Origin: Maribacter aquimaris
Lineage (GTDB): Bacteria; Bacteroidota; Bacteroidia; Flavobacteriales; Flavobacteriaceae
Assembly: GCF_014596745.1 (NCBI RefSeq)
Contig: NZ_JABTCF010000003.1
Span: 248,001 to 312,000 of the forward strand
Direction: 5' to 3'
DNA length: 64,000 bases
Numbering within the stretch: the stretch's first letter is position 1; each line of letters starts with the position of its first letter. Below are positions 46,198 to 54,873 of this stretch, in pieces. Under the pieces are notes generated by a model. It searched no databases and was not told where the DNA came from. It was given only the letters and a program-made list of their open reading frames with translations. The translations under genes and the position numbers were made by a program.

Positions 46198-47865
46198 TTA
46201 ATAACTTTCTACTGCCCCTATATCCGGTGCATTTCCTTTATAGATTAAACTTACGGGTGCTTTATCTTTCCATTGTATCTTTTTATTGAGAATCAAATAC
46301 CCGGTATCGTAATCAATACTTAGTACTTGGGCTTCCTCGGCTCCGACGCGAATCATATCCCCTTCAACAATAGTGAATCCATCCGAAAAGAAATAAGGAT
46401 CCCCTACTTTTAGAACATTATTCTGATCTGCACCAATGGCATATGTCATAAATGCCCCCGCATCTACACAGGGACTATCTTTTGTTAACTCATATTCACT
46501 TCGTTCAAGTTTTTTTACGTTAGGTTCCTTAGCGCTGAACCGAGGGTTTCCCTGAATATTGTTCCGGTTATAGTCTGGATAAGCCTGTTCAAAAGCATCC
46601 AGGGTATAGCCCATGTCTTTTTTCTTCATCCAAACTACAACTTCATTCTTATCACTCTGTGGGGTGACATTATTGTTGTAGAACCGGGTTTCCGAAGGAT
46701 TGGCAGATGAGCTGTAAGCAATTTGAACACTTGGTACATCCCTTTGGGTATGGGCATCCTTGAATATCCTGTTGGCATAGAATATGTTGTTCATAAAGAT
46801 ATTGTCATATTGCTCAGAATAGGGGTTGTGCGACATTACTACTCCCGGACCACTACCATAGCGGCCTCTTTCCCCGTTGGAATACACCGTGTTATTATAC
46901 GTTCGGTTCGAATAATTGAATACGGCCTCTGGAGAGTCTCCATCACCACCAACTCTGCCATATCCACAAAAATCCATGCCCCCGTCACATCCGGCAAATA
47001 TATTATTTCGCATAATACACTTTACACCCGCAAATTGTGTACCCCAACTTGCCGGGGCTGTTTTACCTTTATAAAGCCCATCCCTTTGAGAATTCGGTCC
47101 AAATAAGTTGTTTTCAATAAGGATGTGTTCACTCTTTCGGTAGGGATCGGACCATTCCCTATCACGGGTTGCGAATATCTCTAGCAGCTTTTGGATAGGA
47201 TTGATCAATATGTTGTTTCGAATGGCCGAGTTATGGACCCCCATAAAAACCAGACAGGTATGGGATGCCGTATGAAAGGTATTACCTTCAACCAAATGAA
47301 AGCTACCTCCTTGAATAGAAAGAAGGTCGGTCCCGTTTTTCACTATATTATTCCTGAAAACAAAATAGTCCCCCATCGTTTTCAACTGACAGGATTCAAA
47401 CAATGTACTATTTTCAAAATAACAATTTTCAACGGTAATATGTGAAGAGGATTTAATGGACATGAATTGGGGGCAGTCAAGGAATTTCAACCCTTTTATA
47501 ACAATATAGTCCTTCTGATCGATCCATAAGGCAGGGGCGAGTGAATCCCCTGAAAATTGAACCACTTCGTCACCGAAGTTTTCAAATGTAATGTACTTGT
47601 TTTCCTCGCCTGAGTTTTGGGGACTAAACTGTTTGTTGAATACACCTCCCCTAATCAATACCTGGGTTCCTGCAGTGGCAACTTTTGCTGCCGATTCCAA
47701 TGTTTTATAGGCATCGCCATCAAGACCATTGCAATCGCGGTTCGAAATGGAATAATTACCCGTACAATCAGTCTTTAGTTGTTGATCGACATAAATGACC
47801 TGTGCATAGATGTGAAAGCTATTTAAAAGTAAAAAAAACAGTAGTAGAACATATGGCTTCTTCAT
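46198..47865 (-). CDS. Secreted right-handed beta-helix protein, possible polysaccharide lyase or hydrolase
   Basis: 555 residues with a signal peptide (about 1-21). Repeated short strands with hydrophobic and Asn-ladder residues (KYITFENFGDEV, DYIVIKGLKFLDC, SHITVENCYFENS, VFRNNIVKNG, NSAIRNNILINP, EHILIENNLFG) are parallel beta-helix repeats. The opening region (DGDAYKTLESAAKVATAGTQVLIRGGVF) resembles PL6/pectate-lyase-like superfamily proteins. No clear lyase Lys/Arg pair could be assigned by eye, so it is a likely glycan-binding or cleaving enzyme of unknown type. It shares no alignment with the GH28 gene beyond the fold. It precedes the amidase by 59 bases. Confidence 0.82.
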   Translation of the reverse strand: MKKPYVLLLFFLLLNSFHIYAQVIYVDQQLKTDCTGNYSISNRDCNGLDGDAYKTLESAAKVATAGTQVLIRGGVFNKQFSPQNSGEENKYITFENFGDEVVQFSGDSLAPALWIDQKDYIVIKGLKFLDCPQFMSIKSSSHITVENCYFENSTLFESCQLKTMGDYFVFRNNIVKNGTDLLSIQGGSFHLVEGNTFHTASHTCLVFMGVHNSAIRNNILINPIQKLLEIFATRDREWSDPYRKSEHILIENNLFGPNSQRDGLYKGKTAPASWGTQFAGVKCIMRNNIFAGCDGGMDFCGYGRVGGDGDSPEAVFNYSNRTYNNTVYSNGERGRYGSGPGVVMSHNPYSEQYDNIFMNNIFYANRIFKDAHTQRDVPSVQIAYSSSANPSETRFYNNNVTPQSDKNEVVVWMKKKDMGYTLDAFEQAYPDYNRNNIQGNPRFSAKEPNVKKLERSEYELTKDSPCVDAGAFMTYAIGADQNNVLKVGDPYFFSDGFTIVEGDMIRVGAEEAQVLSIDYDTGYLILNKKIQWKDKAPVSLIYKGNAPDIGAVESY

Positions 47866-47980
47866 AGATAGAATGATAATTGATTTAAATAATTATTACT
47901 TATTTTACATGTAAACTCTTGTCCTAGTATTGATAGGACATACCTCAAAAATGATAAACCGAAAAAAGCAATCAGGTTTT

Positions 47981-49108
47981 TCATTGAACAAAGTCTTTCT
48001 TTTTTAAAAGAATATTGGTGTATATTTCTACTGCCTTCTCCAGCTTGTCCACATAACAAAACTCATCCGTTTGATGTGCCATTTCTGGTTGTCCCGGTCC
48101 CAAAATAACCGTTGGAATACCCCCATAAGCGCCTTGCAGCACAGATCCGTCCGTGAGATAGGGCAATGCCCTTGGATAATCGGGTGCGTTCTTTGGAATA
48201 CCACAAGCGTCATATACCCTTTGTACAAACGGGTCTTTTTCTTCCGTGGAAACGGCAATCAGATCCGTTAAGGTTTCAATAGACACTTCCTCTCCCAACT
48301 CCTTTTGAAGTTTGGCCAATAACTTATCGTGGTCTACTTTCGTTGTTGTGCGGGCGTCAATGGTAAATTCAGCATGATCGGGCACCGAATTGAGGTTTTG
48401 TCCCCCCGAAACCTTTCCCACATTCACCGTAGGGAAACCGAGCAGGGGATCCTCTTCAACTCCAAAATCAAATTTTTCAACCTTTGAAATAGCACGGGCT
48501 GCTTTATAGATTGCATTATCCCCTAAATGGGGCATAGAGGAATGGGCGGTGACCCCTGAAAATGACAGATTGAGATAGAGTCCCCCTTTATGGCCAATTG
48601 CTGGAATATTGGCAGTTGGTTCACCAACCACAATACCACAGGCTTCTCCCAGTCCTGGATACGTTTTTATTAAATCCTTGGCCCCTTGGCATCCCAATTC
48701 CTCACCTGCTGTAAGTACCAAACGCACCCCTCCGTCTATGGAACCTAGGGAAAAAGCATTTATGGCCGCTATAACCATAGCAGCAACGCCCCCTTTCATA
48801 TCACTCGACCCCCGACCGTAGATTTTTCCATTCTTTACCTCCCCTCCGAAGGGATCAACTGACCATTCTCCCACACCTAGGGGAACCGTATCAAAATGAC
48901 CGGTAAAAACAATTGGCGGAATATTCTTTGAATACCCTCTGCCCGCAATAACATGAATCCGATTACTTTCAAAGGGAACATATTCAACATCAAACCCATT
49001 TTCCTCCAGTAAATTTCCAATAAATTTGGCGGCAGCATACTCGTTCCCAGGAGGATTTATGGTATCCATGGCAATAAGTCTTTTTGTAAGATTCATTACG
49101 TCAATCAT
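47981..49108 (-). CDS. M20 family metallopeptidase (ArgE/DapE/CPG2-like), cytoplasmic
   Basis: 375 residues without a signal peptide. The two-zinc site motifs are present: FTGHFDTVP (His70/Asp72), GRGSSDMKGG (bridging Asp), TAGEELGC (catalytic Glu and ligand) and a late His (PEMAHQTDEF). A dimerisation domain lies between (GVTAHSSMPHLGDNAIYKAA). The family hydrolyses N-acyl amino acids or small dipeptides. Being cytoplasmic, it could finish an N-acyl amino acid released by the periplasmic M14 and amidase enzymes. Gaps of 115 and 206 bases to its neighbours leave operon membership uncertain. Confidence 0.92.
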   Translation of the reverse strand: MIDVMNLTKRLIAMDTINPPGNEYAAAKFIGNLLEENGFDVEYVPFESNRIHVIAGRGYSKNIPPIVFTGHFDTVPLGVGEWSVDPFGGEVKNGKIYGRGSSDMKGGVAAMVIAAINAFSLGSIDGGVRLVLTAGEELGCQGAKDLIKTYPGLGEACGIVVGEPTANIPAIGHKGGLYLNLSFSGVTAHSSMPHLGDNAIYKAARAISKVEKFDFGVEEDPLLGFPTVNVGKVSGGQNLNSVPDHAEFTIDARTTTKVDHDKLLAKLQKELGEEVSIETLTDLIAVSTEEKDPFVQRVYDACGIPKNAPDYPRALPYLTDGSVLQGAYGGIPTVILGPGQPEMAHQTDEFCYVDKLEKAVEIYTNILLKKKDFVQ

Positions 49109-49314
49109 AAATGGGTTTCTTTTAACTTATTAATATTCAACATAGGTCGTAATCAAACATTTTACATCTTCCTTGTTCAGAATAACGCTAACCATCGACT
49201 ACTGCAGAAGGTTCCGTTACACTCACCCATCCTGCCAGAACCAGGAAGGGTTTCAATCAATGGTTTCTTTTTTGCTTCCCTTTATTTCGTGATTGTCATT
49301 GTTAATATGTTTAT

Positions 49315-51063
49315 TTAATGTAACCTTTGACCATCTTTTAGTAATGCCTCCCTTAATTCAGGGTAAGGTACTTCTTGAACATCCGTATTGGCATCTATGG
49401 CAAGCGCCGCTGCCGTGGCAGCTGATTGTCCTAAGACCATAAATACCGGTTCCATGCGTATAGACCCAAAGGCAATGTGCGTGGCACTGACACAGACAGG
49501 GACAATAAGATTGGTACATTCCTCTTTTTTAGGCACCAAAGACCTATAGCTTATAGGGTAGGGTTTAAAGCCATGGGCCTCCACATTGCCCTCGTTCTGT
49601 ACATATCCATTGGCGTCCACATAACGCTGTACATTATGTGAATCCATACCAAAAGCGGCCAAACCAATAGGATCCTCGGCCACTACCAATGCCTCACAAT
49701 TTTTCTGGGTCATTACATAAGTACTGATCATTCTTCTGGCTTCCCGAATATAGAGTTGTTGCTGCCAACCGTCCTGTCTTTCAAATTCATCTTTGGAAGT
49801 TCCCAATTTTGAAGCTTCCTCGCGAACCTCCTTAGGTACCCTTGGATGATTGGCTAGGGTCCACATCAAACCCATTTGGTAATTCCTGTGGTCCTCAATG
49901 ATCTTTTCACGTTCGGCATATGTAGCCTCAGGATAGTCGTAATTCTTGCCGATATAATCTGTAGAAAAGCCATATTTATTATTTGAATCCGTTTTGCGAT
50001 TAGGCATCCTGGAATCTATTATTGGTAGTATATAACCACCATAATTATACATGTCATGTACCGACCCTTTGCGAGCTTCATAATTTCTAAATAAAAGTTC
50101 ATAATCCAGTTCATCATAATTAGCAGGTTTCTTAAATGGAATACGATTTTCTGGGTGATCTGTAAGGCACATTCTAAAACAATAGGCCTGTATTTTTTTA
50201 TCCCCTTCCCCTTCCAGTCCCGGTTTTCCATTTACATTCGGTAAAAGCCCACTGGTCGGATTTCCCTTTTCCACGTAGGGGTCAACCCCAGGAATAAGAT
50301 TATGGCCATATGCATTTATGGAAACCATTCCGGTCAAAGTCCTGTTTATACTATTTGCCTGTACCCCATTCAAGGTTTCCCCATATTCGTCGTTACCCTC
50401 ACGACCAATGGCATATGAAACTCCGGCTGAAGCCATTAGGTCTCCCTCATAAGTCGCGTCCAGATAAACCTTCCCTATAAAAGTTTTACCACTTTCCATG
50501 GTAATCGACTCAATTCTGCCATTTACCTTTTTAACTCCAGAATCCCTGTTCAATCTTTCGTTATAGACCATTTCAATCTTCTCGTTATCCATCAAGGCCT
50601 TATACACCGAAAGGGCTGCGGAAGGCTCAAATGTCCACATAGAGTCTTCCTCTTCTTTTGTACGGTTTTGTCCCCTATCCATATAATCTGACCTTTTCTC
50701 CCATTTCCAATTCTTCGGGTCATCATAATATTTTTTGATGTTTTCATAGAACTCCCTGGATATACCACCAATGGCCTGCTTATTCCCTATATCGGTCTGG
50801 CCCAGACCTCCAGTGGTCAGTCCCCCAATTCTATTGGTGGGCTCTATAAGTACAACGGACTTGCCCAATCTACTACTTTGCAGAGCAGCAACGACTCCTG
50901 CGGAAGTTCCACCATATATAACGATATCAAATTTAACCCTGTTCGTTTTTTTATAGGATTGCCCTTGTAATGAAAAACAAAACAGTAACACAAGAAACAG
51001 GCTGTTACGTGTTGTTGCCATTAAAAATTTACTTAAACCCAATTTTCTATTGCCCTTATTCAT
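49315..51063 (-). CDS. Exported FAD-dependent oxidoreductase (FAD_oxidored family)
   Basis: 582 residues. The dinucleotide-binding motif VIYGGTSAGVVAALQSSRLG begins about residue 48, followed by GGLTTGGLGQTDIGNKQAIGG, the hallmark of the FAD-dependent PF12831 family common in Bacteroidota glycan loci. A hydrophobic segment at about 20-34 is a signal peptide; an alternative start at 51021 (MATTRNSLFLVLLF) gives a more ordinary one. It likely oxidises a sugar or related alcohol in the envelope with electrons passed to an unknown acceptor. It is 112 bases downstream of GH109. Confidence 0.88.
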   Translation of the reverse strand: MNKGNRKLGLSKFLMATTRNSLFLVLLFCFSLQGQSYKKTNRVKFDIVIYGGTSAGVVAALQSSRLGKSVVLIEPTNRIGGLTTGGLGQTDIGNKQAIGGISREFYENIKKYYDDPKNWKWEKRSDYMDRGQNRTKEEEDSMWTFEPSAALSVYKALMDNEKIEMVYNERLNRDSGVKKVNGRIESITMESGKTFIGKVYLDATYEGDLMASAGVSYAIGREGNDEYGETLNGVQANSINRTLTGMVSINAYGHNLIPGVDPYVEKGNPTSGLLPNVNGKPGLEGEGDKKIQAYCFRMCLTDHPENRIPFKKPANYDELDYELLFRNYEARKGSVHDMYNYGGYILPIIDSRMPNRKTDSNNKYGFSTDYIGKNYDYPEATYAEREKIIEDHRNYQMGLMWTLANHPRVPKEVREEASKLGTSKDEFERQDGWQQQLYIREARRMISTYVMTQKNCEALVVAEDPIGLAAFGMDSHNVQRYVDANGYVQNEGNVEAHGFKPYPISYRSLVPKKEECTNLIVPVCVSATHIAFGSIRMEPVFMVLGQSAATAAALAIDANTDVQEVPYPELREALLKDGQRLH

Positions 51064-51175
51064 ACGTTTAATCTTTTATATTACGTTTTTTTTAGATCAT
51101 TGCCTTCTGATTCAACGACCCATAATGTTCATTCAGAAGGCAAACAGCAGATATTTATTCCGAGTAAATAATGTA

Positions 51176-52588
51176 TTAGCTAATGATTGCCAAAGGCTTA
51201 GTTGTTTTCCAATTTCCTCTAGTAAAATCAGGGAACTCTTGGGGAGCACCGTTTTGGGTAACAGAAGCTTCGCTTAAGGCTCCTACCGCACTCCAATAGC
51301 AACCTTCATATACGTTTTGATCTAAAGGTTCCCCTTTTCTTAAACACTCAATAATCCGGTATCTCATTATGAAGTCCATTCCTCCATGACCTCCCATTTT
51401 ATTGGCCAATTCGCCTAAGCGTAGGTATAATGGATGCTCATATTTCTCAAAAATCCTTTGTAGTTGTTCACCTTCTGCATATTCATGATGGCTATCAGGC
51501 CCTCCTTCAACACCACCTTCCAAGGCAATTCGGGTTGGGAATCCCGCCAAGATTCCTTTTGTTCCTTGAATTAGATTATGTCTGGTATAAGGTCTAGGAC
51601 TAGTTTCATCCCATTGCACCATAATGGTTCTACCCAAATATGTTTTAACGATTGAGGTATTTATATCGCCTCCCTTATAATCTAACTTGTTCCATTTATG
51701 ATCAGGTGGGAAATTTTTAGCGGCATATAGATTTCGGCCCTTTGCAGGGGAAGAAAAGGAGTTTATAAATTTAAAGTTATCCTCTCCCCTAGCCAAATTC
51801 ATATATTGGGCGACCGGGCCCAAACCATGGGTTGGATATAGATTACCATCACGTTGGGCATATTGGTAGGTACGCCACGAGCCTGTACCACGTTCTATAT
51901 CGTTCATTTGCTCCCTTAATTCATGGATATAGGCTGCTTCGCCATGCAACAACTCCCCAATGACACCCTGTCTACACATGTTTAAATAGAGTAGTTCCTC
52001 CCTATTATAATTACAGTTTTCCATCATCATACAATGCTTCTGGGTCTTCTCAGAAGTATCGACTATCTCCCACATTTCCTCAAGGGTAAGGGCAAGAGGT
52101 ACTTCCACAAAAACATGGGCCCCACTTTTCATAGCTTCGATGGCCATGGGTGCATGTAATTCCCAAGGAGTACAAATGAAGACCGCATCCGGTTTCTCCT
52201 TTTTCAACATTTTTTTCCAATCGTTTTCCCCATTGGTGTATAAAGTGATGTCCTTATGCCGTGTCCCTCCTCCGTTCTCTTTACATACTTTCCCGGATTT
52301 TTCGGCCAAGTCTTCATAAAGGTCACTAATCGCCACCACTTCCGTACCTTCAATAGCAGAAATCTGTTCGACATGTCCCGAACCACGTGAACCAACCCCT
52401 ATAAACGCACATTTCACCGTATCCAATTTCGGAGCGGAAAAACCGCCCATGTAAATAGCCCCGGGCTTAGGTGCCGGAATATTATTTAGATTTTTTCCCG
52501 TTATGGAATTTGACCATACAGGTGCCATCGCCAATCCCATTCCTGCAATTGATGTTTTTTTGATAAAATTTCTCCTATTCGACTTCAT
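51176..52588 (-). CDS. GH109 family glycosidase, predicted alpha-N-acetylgalactosaminidase
   Basis: 470 residues with a twin-arginine leader (SNRRNFIKKTSIAGMG). It has the Gfo/Idh/MocA fold (CAFIGVGSRGSGHVEQ), but the catalytic EKP signature is replaced by VEVPLALT, and the segments CTPWELHAPMAIEAMKSG, KHCMMMENCNYNREEL and GELLHGEAAYIHELR match GH109. These enzymes keep a tightly bound NAD and cleave alpha-GalNAc (some beta-N-acetylhexosaminides) by transient oxidation and elimination. The late HGGMDF segment is also typical. The protein must be folded with NAD before Tat export. It implies N-acetylgalactosamine-like residues in the target glycan. Confidence 0.92.
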   Translation of the reverse strand: MKSNRRNFIKKTSIAGMGLAMAPVWSNSITGKNLNNIPAPKPGAIYMGGFSAPKLDTVKCAFIGVGSRGSGHVEQISAIEGTEVVAISDLYEDLAEKSGKVCKENGGGTRHKDITLYTNGENDWKKMLKKEKPDAVFICTPWELHAPMAIEAMKSGAHVFVEVPLALTLEEMWEIVDTSEKTQKHCMMMENCNYNREELLYLNMCRQGVIGELLHGEAAYIHELREQMNDIERGTGSWRTYQYAQRDGNLYPTHGLGPVAQYMNLARGEDNFKFINSFSSPAKGRNLYAAKNFPPDHKWNKLDYKGGDINTSIVKTYLGRTIMVQWDETSPRPYTRHNLIQGTKGILAGFPTRIALEGGVEGGPDSHHEYAEGEQLQRIFEKYEHPLYLRLGELANKMGGHGGMDFIMRYRIIECLRKGEPLDQNVYEGCYWSAVGALSEASVTQNGAPQEFPDFTRGNWKTTKPLAIIS

Positions 52589-52631
52589 AATCCTTTTTTA
52601 TATTATTATTCCCCGATACCCCAATCAATCA

Positions 52632-53627
52632 TTAGTCTTGAAGCATCGATTTATATTTAGCTACCTCTTCTTCAGAAACACTGGAACTATTATTTCCAAA
52701 AGAAGCCCTTACATAGGTAAGCACATCGGCCAATTCTTTATCTGTCAAGAATTTAAAGCTGGGCATTTCCATATTATAGGATATGCCCTTAACCTCTATG
52801 GGTCCCGACACTCCATTAATCACCGATCTTATAATTCTATCCTTATCGGCAACTCCTTCCGTTTTGGTTAATGGTGGAAAAAAACCTTCAGCACCAGAGC
52901 CATCTGCCTTATGACAGGAAGCGCAATAATTCTCATAAATGAACCTTCCATCGTAATGCATAGTTCCATTCCTAAAGACCATAGCATCCTTATCGCGAGG
53001 TGTATGCTTTTCCTTCATCCCTTCCAGCCTATTTCCCAAATCTTTCCCTGCCTGATGAATCCCAATAATCTTATCATCATTCCCCATTGGTAATTTTGTA
53101 TCACTACAATACCCTGGATTAGCACGTGGAGGCCAGTCTTTATTACTTGTACACAGATAAATATCACCATTAGGAGCTGAGATCACACCCTTTATCCTTC
53201 CAAACTGTCGGTTAAAAGCAATAGTCTCTCCTTCTACACTTGTTCCGTCAACAGAAAGTTTTAAAACCCTTTGACTTATTCCCTTTATTGAACCTACCAA
53301 GATCCCGTTCGTCCACTCCGAAATTGTTTTTATCGTATCCGTATTCATTTGATTGACCGTTCCTTTTATTTCGGTAAACCACAAAATATTATCCTCAAAA
53401 TTGTCATAACAAAGGTCCCATGGATAATCCAGATTTGAAGCAACAACAGAAACTGCCAATTGGGAAGTTTCCAACGTTTTTTTGAATAAAAATTCCTGAT
53501 AGGATGTATTCTCCCCTACTATTTTTATGCGTTCCGAACAAGAAACATTCAATAACATCAGGAATAAGACATACGTACCTAGTCCTGCTTTAATTATATT
53601 ATGTTTTAAATTCATACTTCCTTTCAT
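52632..53627 (-). CDS. Truncated sorbosone-dehydrogenase-like propeller fused to cytochrome c, internally deleted
   Basis: 331 residues with a lipoprotein-like signal (lipobox ending NVSC30). Residues 55-95 (NLDYPWDLCYDN, ILWFTEIKGTVNQMN) match the first blade of the PQQ glucose/sorbosone dehydrogenase propeller. Residues 104-190 (WTNGILVGSIKG, RVLKLSVDGTSV, GRIKGVISAPNGDIYLCTS) match its last blades. The middle blades, usually about 200 residues, are missing at about residue 98, and the usual catalytic residues are therefore absent. The C-terminal cytochrome c domain is intact: CASCH (Cys235-His239) and MEMPSF. The frame is preserved, so it may still carry electrons, but it cannot be a full sugar dehydrogenase. 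Confidence 0.82.
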   Translation of the reverse strand: MKGSMNLKHNIIKAGLGTYVLFLMLLNVSCSERIKIVGENTSYQEFLFKKTLETSQLAVSVVASNLDYPWDLCYDNFEDNILWFTEIKGTVNQMNTDTIKTISEWTNGILVGSIKGISQRVLKLSVDGTSVEGETIAFNRQFGRIKGVISAPNGDIYLCTSNKDWPPRANPGYCSDTKLPMGNDDKIIGIHQAGKDLGNRLEGMKEKHTPRDKDAMVFRNGTMHYDGRFIYENYCASCHKADGSGAEGFFPPLTKTEGVADKDRIIRSVINGVSGPIEVKGISYNMEMPSFKFLTDKELADVLTYVRASFGNNSSSVSEEEVAKYKSMLQD

Positions 53628-53668
53628 AAATGACCTACTTCTACCATCATCCGGGGAAAACCCTTATA

Positions 53669-53925
53669 CGTAAGTACCTAAAAACACGAAATGGTACACG
53701 TTTAGATAGTCTTTTTTTTAAATTATTCATAATGTTAAATGAACAGAATTAATTATAATTCGAATTTATTCCCAAACTGACAGAAGATTATTTAGACAAA
53801 TCACATATACGTTGCTGATTCTTAAATAAACATTTTAATCAACAATCATGATACTTAATATTTGGACTTCCCTTGATAATCTACTCAAAACAAAAATCTA
53901 TTGACACTTCATAGATAGTTTGTCC
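53669..53925 (-). pseudogene. Decayed copy of the ECF sigma locus (sigma 3' region and following intergenic DNA)
   Basis: The stretch 53864-53925 aligns with codons of the sigma gene at 27013-27073 encoding VDKLPTKCQQIFVLSRF: on the minus strand it reads DKLSMKCQ-stop-IFVLSR, with a C-to-T nonsense change and a one-base indel. The stretch 53669-53850 aligns with the sigma-fecR intergenic region 26674-26860, including the GTACC-N14-GGTAC repeat (53674-53697). About 140 bases of the sigma 3' coding end are deleted between the two blocks, and fecR is absent. The remaining bases to 54000 contain no other recognisable feature. Confidence 0.8.
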
Positions 53926-54000
53926 GCCTTTAATTTCATTCTTGGAAACCTCCTTATTTTATTATGGTTTAAATTCACCCTATTTCTCATTTTAAACAAA

Positions 54001-54870
54001 CTACCCCAATTCCGGACCTGCAATTAAAAATTGCTTACTTACCAATCCCGCAAATGAATTATCTTTTAAATACATCCTTACAAATGACCGTTGACAGGTA
54101 AAACCAAGAGCGGTTAATCGCTGTTTGAATGGTATCTGATCGTTAAGAACATCGATCACGACGGACTTACCAACCTGTTCTTCAAGAAGAATTTCAATAA
54201 GGTTTATGGCATCATCGGTCGTTTCCGCCATAAGCGGACCTATCTGAAAAAATTTAAGTCCTGGGCGTCCAAGAACATATCCTACGATACGCTCATCCCT
54301 TACAATGCACCAGGCCTTATTTCTTTTCTTAAGGGCATTGATCAATTCAATTCTATTGGATCCGAAAATCTCCAGGTCAAGCCTTGACAACGCTTCCATA
54401 TCCCCGAGCGATAAGGGCTTGACAGCATCTTTGTTTGTTTTGCCCACGTTTCCATTGAACGTAGGGAGTACCATTCTATCGATTTCCAATTCCTCTAGGA
54501 AACCCAATTTGCGATAGACTGGAATTCCCGCTGCTGTAGCATCCAATTTTATGGATTTACAACCTTCTAATTTTTCAATAATGGTATGCAATAGATTCTT
54601 GCTGATCCCCAAACCCCGAAAGTTCTTAGATACCAACATCATTCCTATCCAAGCAACTTGATCATTATAATTCATGGCGGTTACCGTACCTATAATAGTG
54701 TCTTTGTAAGTGGCCACAAGACATAAATCAGGATTAAGGTCTAGAAGCATTTGCCAATCTTCCTTTGTTTGATTCCAATTTTCCGCAAGCACTAATTGCA
54801 TTGCTCCGGAAATATCAGCCTCAACCATCGGCCTGAAAACAATATTTTTCAGCTTACTATTCATATTCAA
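54001..54870 (-). CDS. Two-domain GNAT acetyltransferase
   Basis: 289 residues. The N-terminal half is a GNAT domain with the acetyl-CoA-binding segment GMMLVSKNFRGLGISKNLLH (about residues 82-101) and a following VYRKLGFLEE motif. The C-terminal half (about 155-280) resembles the second GNAT-like domain of YitH/HolE-type proteins (Acetyltransf_18), with GPLMAETTDDAINLIEILL. It is cytoplasmic. The start is 3 bases after the stop of the aldolase gene, indicating translational coupling. It may acetylate an amino sugar or amino acid formed by neighbouring enzymes; the acceptor is unknown. Confidence 0.9.
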   Translation of the reverse strand: MNMNSKLKNIVFRPMVEADISGAMQLVLAENWNQTKEDWQMLLDLNPDLCLVATYKDTIIGTVTAMNYNDQVAWIGMMLVSKNFRGLGISKNLLHTIIEKLEGCKSIKLDATAAGIPVYRKLGFLEELEIDRMVLPTFNGNVGKTNKDAVKPLSLGDMEALSRLDLEIFGSNRIELINALKKRNKAWCIVRDERIVGYVLGRPGLKFFQIGPLMAETTDDAINLIEILLEEQVGKSVVIDVLNDQIPFKQRLTALGFTCQRSFVRMYLKDNSFAGLVSKQFLIAGPELG

Positions 54871-54873
54871 CCA

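Noticed and set aside
51176-52588. Loss of the EKP lysine read as a broken oxidoreductase
   Set aside because: The replacement and the surrounding motifs fit GH109 glycosidases, which normally lack that signature, so it is not a defect.
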